A stretch of DNA of 64,000 nt, taken from positions 76,423,776-76,487,775 of the forward strand of contig CM055095.1 of the NCBI GenBank assembly GCA_029204225.1, given 5' to 3'. The position numbers were made by a program, and so were the translations under genes. The notes under the pieces are model-generated. The model saw nothing but the letters and a program-made list of their open reading frames with translations. It was not told the DNA's origin and made no database searches. The stretch comes from Diphasiastrum complanatum. Lineage: Eukaryota; Streptophyta; Lycopodiopsida; Lycopodiales; Lycopodiaceae. This document shows positions 53,324 to 58,500 of this stretch, piece after piece (positions within the stretch are counted from its first letter, which is position 1; the number at the start of each line of letters is the position of its first letter).

Positions 53324-55502
53324 CATAATTCAGGCCAAGTACAAAGTACAACTAGGATACATGGAAAAGTTGATCTTGCCAATCCAATGCTCCATGTCTC
53401 TACTGCCTCAAAGCCGAGGGGACTACCATGGTGTCAAAGAACCGACACTTACTAGTCGCATCCTAATGTGTGATCTGGAATACAATCTCTCCAGATCGAC
53501 CAACGATGAATCGACATCACAACACTATTGAATGAGACTTCTATGCCACAATTATCATTTTTATATGATTTCAATGTCATTATGAATGTGTGGTGTAGAA
53601 CTAGCAATAAAAAGGCCAAGCTATAAGCAATATGTAACATTGCCCAAACATTGTTTTTTAACAATGCATACAAACATCAATTATTGACACTATGGAAATT
53701 GGCTTAGTCATCTAGGGGCATGTATGTGCCCCTAGATGTCATTAAATTTCTAGGGGCCCATACGTAACTCGAAACTTTGTGCCATAATTTTTGAAAAAAA
53801 TACTATAGAATTGTTACGATGGGATATGTTGGCATTGTTCAACAATAATTTGTTGGGATAGAGATGGTCGAGTTGAGTGCTCACTCGCACTCGCACCTAA
53901 TGAGATGTCTAGTACAATGAGAAATTTTTTTATCCATTTTTAAAATCTTTCTATGACTTCTATGATCACTATAATTTTTATGGTTTTCTTGTAATGTGAT
54001 TTATTGTAACTATCTTTTAGTCAACTAACTCAAGTGGATGACCATCCCAAATAAGCTCTTGCCGTATCATGAAGGATCTAGAGGTGTTTAACACCATAAC
54101 TTTGTTCTTGAACACATTTCCACAATCCCCACTGTATACAAAAAGAATGAAGCACATCTAGATGCCGCTGCAGGCCCTCTCTCAATCACGAAAGTAAAAC
54201 CACATAATCCGCATATAACATAATAGCAATAATAATGTCACCCAATGTACATCCCTCCCCTCCAACACTCTGTATAACCTACTCAAGCTCATCTATGTAT
54301 AGACCAAAGAGTATAGGTGAATGTGATCGTACTATCCACCTCTGGCGATATAACCCCTGATACTTGGATCCGGCCAATAACTTGCCTATACAATGCCACA
54401 ATTGCTCATATGATATCCTCCTGGAAGCCATGGTCTCGAAGACTTTGTTGATAAATGTATAGGCACAGAATCAAGGACTTTGCGGAAATCCAAAACGCAG
54501 TAGAATACACGCTCTCTCCTGGCTCTAGCCTCCTCAATCATGGATCTCAAGGTAAAAATATGATCTGATGTAGTATATCCTCGTAAGAAACTGGCCTGGC
54601 CAATGGCATGAAGTGCTCTGGTATCCATCTTTGCGCTAATCTCTGAGTGAAGAATAGAGCCATTAACTTTGGCAAAGAGGTAATCATGATGATATGACAG
54701 TTGTCGACTTTCATAGGTATTAGGATCACCGCCTTTATGGATAGGATGAATAAGGTTTGTGGACCACGGGGAGGGAAAACCAAATGTGATAGCACGGTTA
54801 AATAAGATAGAGAGGAAAGGAGAGAGTGTAGCTGACAATGAAGCGGACAATGAGTGTAGTTGGGTCCTTCTTGGTTCTCCATGCTAGTTACAACCCTTCG
54901 GAATGGAGGAAAAGCACACTTGAGAGAAAATCAGTTGCTTCAGACATTGGATCATTGGAGTCTTCAATCCCCCGAACTCTAATATTCATAGAATTGTATT
55001 CTTGCATTTTTTCCTCGGATATGGTGGCTAGGATAACACTATTGAAGGTGGGTGTACCTGCTTTACCATCCTCCATGAAGAGGGAAGCCCATGTTTTTGT
55101 TTTTGCTTTGTGTTTCTCAATCTTGTCTTCCAAGTAGAGATGGGCCGTGCATCTTGCCTATTCATTGCCTCTTCCAAGACAATAATATAGGCAAGCAGGG
55201 CTCCCCTTTCAGCATTCATAGATTGAATAGTTGCCTAGAGCTGTCCCATTTCTTGCCGTAGAGAGCTGGATTCCTGCTTGATTTGTTCAATGTAGGATAG
55301 GATATACTGTTCAAATGACCTGGTAGTTCCGGAAATGGTAGAATAGGAGTCACGGTAGGTGAAGGAGAGGGGGGTCGTGAGGAGACGCGCCGGGGGGGGG
55401 GGGGGGGGGGGGGCTGCCTTAGTAGGCAGCCCCCCCTGCCATGCAGCGCCACGTGGGGGGGATCTCCTTCTAGGCGGCATGGAGGCAGGGGAGGACGGGG
55501 GG

Positions 55503-55571
<69 letters not shown>

Positions 55572-58500
55572 CTTTATTAACGTCTTTTGAGCACTCGTGG
55601 GTGCATAAGACCAAAAAGAAAATATGTACAAGCAACAACGGGAGCATCATCCATAGGAGGACATGGCCGTAAAATTCTATAAACTAGCTACGAATGAAAG
55701 TAGAACAAAGCAGAAGTGAAATAAGCCCACAACCCAGGCCAGGTATAACAGAAGAACTACAGAAAAAGAACATCAGGGCCAGGTGGAGAATAAGAACATA
55801 TCAGCAAAAGTAAGTGTGAAGTGTCCGCTGAGTGGAGTGTACAGTGGGCCCTGATGGGGGCAAGTGATGACTACATCCGGGCTTTTCCCGCAGTGGCACA
55901 GGGATAGGAATCTCATCGTCAGAGTCATCAGCATGTGCTCGAGTCCGAAAGAAGCCAGTGAGAAGCAGCTGCTGGGAGTCTAACTAATAGAGATACCCCA
56001 AGAAGCACAAAACCGATGTAAGACCTGTAAGTGACACTGCAACCCCTCTGGTGAGGGAGAAAGCAAGACAATGTCATCAGAATAAAGCAGAATGGGGATG
56101 AGCAAATGAGCCAGCGGGCAACCATCTCATGCTCGATAAAAAAGCGTCTTATATACTGATGAGTACTTGAGGGAAACTCTGTGATGGAGATACCAGAGGA
56201 CTCAAGGAGGAGGTGGGATCCCTGAGAAAACCATGACAATCTGTAGCCCTGATCATGAAGACAATGTGAGGAAGCAAGTGCTATCTGCGTATATCTCCTA
56301 TCTCCATCTGGAAGTGCTTGGACTCTCTGAATATATGTAATAAACTGGAAAGCTGCATCTATCTGTATAGGTGGAACAACAAACTCGGCAAGAAGGATCT
56401 CATGCAAAATAGAAGGCATGCTATAGAAGAATCATACGAGCTAGCATGGTGGTCTGTACTCTCGATATACTCCCCCAATGCGAGGAAGAAAGACCGGTAC
56501 ACCATGTCTCTGCTGCATATAAAGTTGTGGGGGTGACAATGGTATCAAAGAGTCGATACTTACTCCGAGCATCCGGAATGGACTTCTGGAAGCAAAACCG
56601 CTCTAGTTGAACGAGGCGTGTCCCTTCCCAAGAAAACTGGTAGTTGTCTGTTGCATACAAAATGTAGGGCCAGAGAAAAGTATCCTCAAATATGTGTATG
56701 AAGAGACTACCTCTAGGATCTGTCCATCAAGAGTGAGCTCCTGTCGATACATGAAAGCTCGAGAAGTATTGAAGACCATAACCTTGGTCTTCCAATGTTC
56801 ACCCTTAGGCCCCATCTAGTACAAAAGTCATGCAAGCAATCCAAGTACCGCTGTAACCCCTCTCTGATCGAAAAGACTAATACCACATCATCGGCATAAA
56901 GAAGAATGGAAATTAAAATGTCGCCAAGTCCGCAACCAAAACCGCCGCATTGCGAGATGACTCTCTCTAGCTCATCAATGTATAATCCAAAAGAACAAGT
57001 GAGAGAACAACCCTGCTTCACCCCAATATGATGTCAGTGGAGAAGCCAAGATCACGAAGTCTCTGAATGAGCAAAGAGCAAGGAACATAATCAAAGGCTT
57101 TCCTGAAGTCCAAGAAACAATAGTAAACCTTCTCTTTCTTGTGCTTGCCTTCCTCAATCAAAGCCCGGAGCGTGAAGATATGATCAATAGTAGAATAATG
57201 GGCTCGAAGTGTCTTCTGTTGTACACCTCAATCACACTGATAACAATGTATGCAACAGAGACATGGCGCACTAGCCTCATGATCTTTAATTGGATTCATT
57301 TTTGTCATGTTCCAAGTTTTGATGTTATCACACTTGATGATTGGCACCATCAACCCAATATCATATTATAGTGGCATAGTTTGCTATGATTCTTCGCATT
57401 TGGAGACTATAGTTTGACTGATTGTATCCTAACATTTGAAGATAAGGTACAAATATTTCTGGGTTGCTCTTACATCTTCCATAGGGCTTTTCATAATTAG
57501 GGACTTCGTCGAGCATACACTCAACAAGTTTAGACAAGCCCTTTAGGGGTTAGGCTAGAGTTCTAAGGGAAAAAACTCTTACGACTAGGAGATATAAGAG
57601 ATTTGACGCTACCCACGACATCAAGACAAAAGATTGTCACGAAGCCTCATCAGCTTCAAATGGAGATGTTAGACTTGAGGGAATCACCTAGGGAGTTAGA
57701 ATCTCCGTTTCTTCTTAAAAGAGAGAGATGTTGAGCCGCCAACACCAAGTGCAAAGATGTCCACTCATCCCAAAGGCTAGACAGCTACGACAAACGACAC
57801 AACAACACACGATAATGACCAGACATGAGACCCTCCTACTCGAAAATTATGATGCTAGTATCAACAACATCCCAAAATGAGCTAATGAGCACTCATTAAT
57901 GCTATGTCCACAAAAGTTTTATGAAGACCTCCCTAAAGATGAGAAGTTGCTCTTGAAGAAGGTCTAACCTTTTCGTATATGCTTTTATATACATAAAAAA
58001 GGCAATAATCAAATTGATCTAGTTTAATAGTACTCCTATGTTTATTTATTGGTCTCATAGACTCATTACTTCATAGGTTTCCAAGGATTGGTGATCCTTT
58101 TTATGGCAAGGTGGCAATGGAGGCTCATTATGGTGGTTTTTGGCATGAGGTGGAATATGGAAGCAAGAAAACACACATTCGTGTATTTGTTTTCAATCAT
58201 GTTTGCTGCCGTTCTATACAAAACAGAGTTGGAAGCATGGAGGAACCCATTCCTTATGATTCTATGTTACTCTTCATGTTGGGTTTTCATCTTGAGATGT
58301 AAAATTGATGTAGAAATAGTGAAGCATCCAATATGGACACTATTCTGTATATCAATTACGTAGTTTTTTGCCTTTTATAATTTATAGATACTTAGAGAAG
58401 AAGACTTATTCATAAAGCAAAGATCACATCTCAGATTATGTTTTGTGATGTGGTTCAAAACGTGTTTCATTTTAGAACATATCCCAAATTATGAACCTAA

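Noticed and set aside
58088-58363. Overlapping ORFs of 91 and 63 codons
   Set aside because: No recognisable motif; two frames open at once in AT-rich intron is expected by chance.
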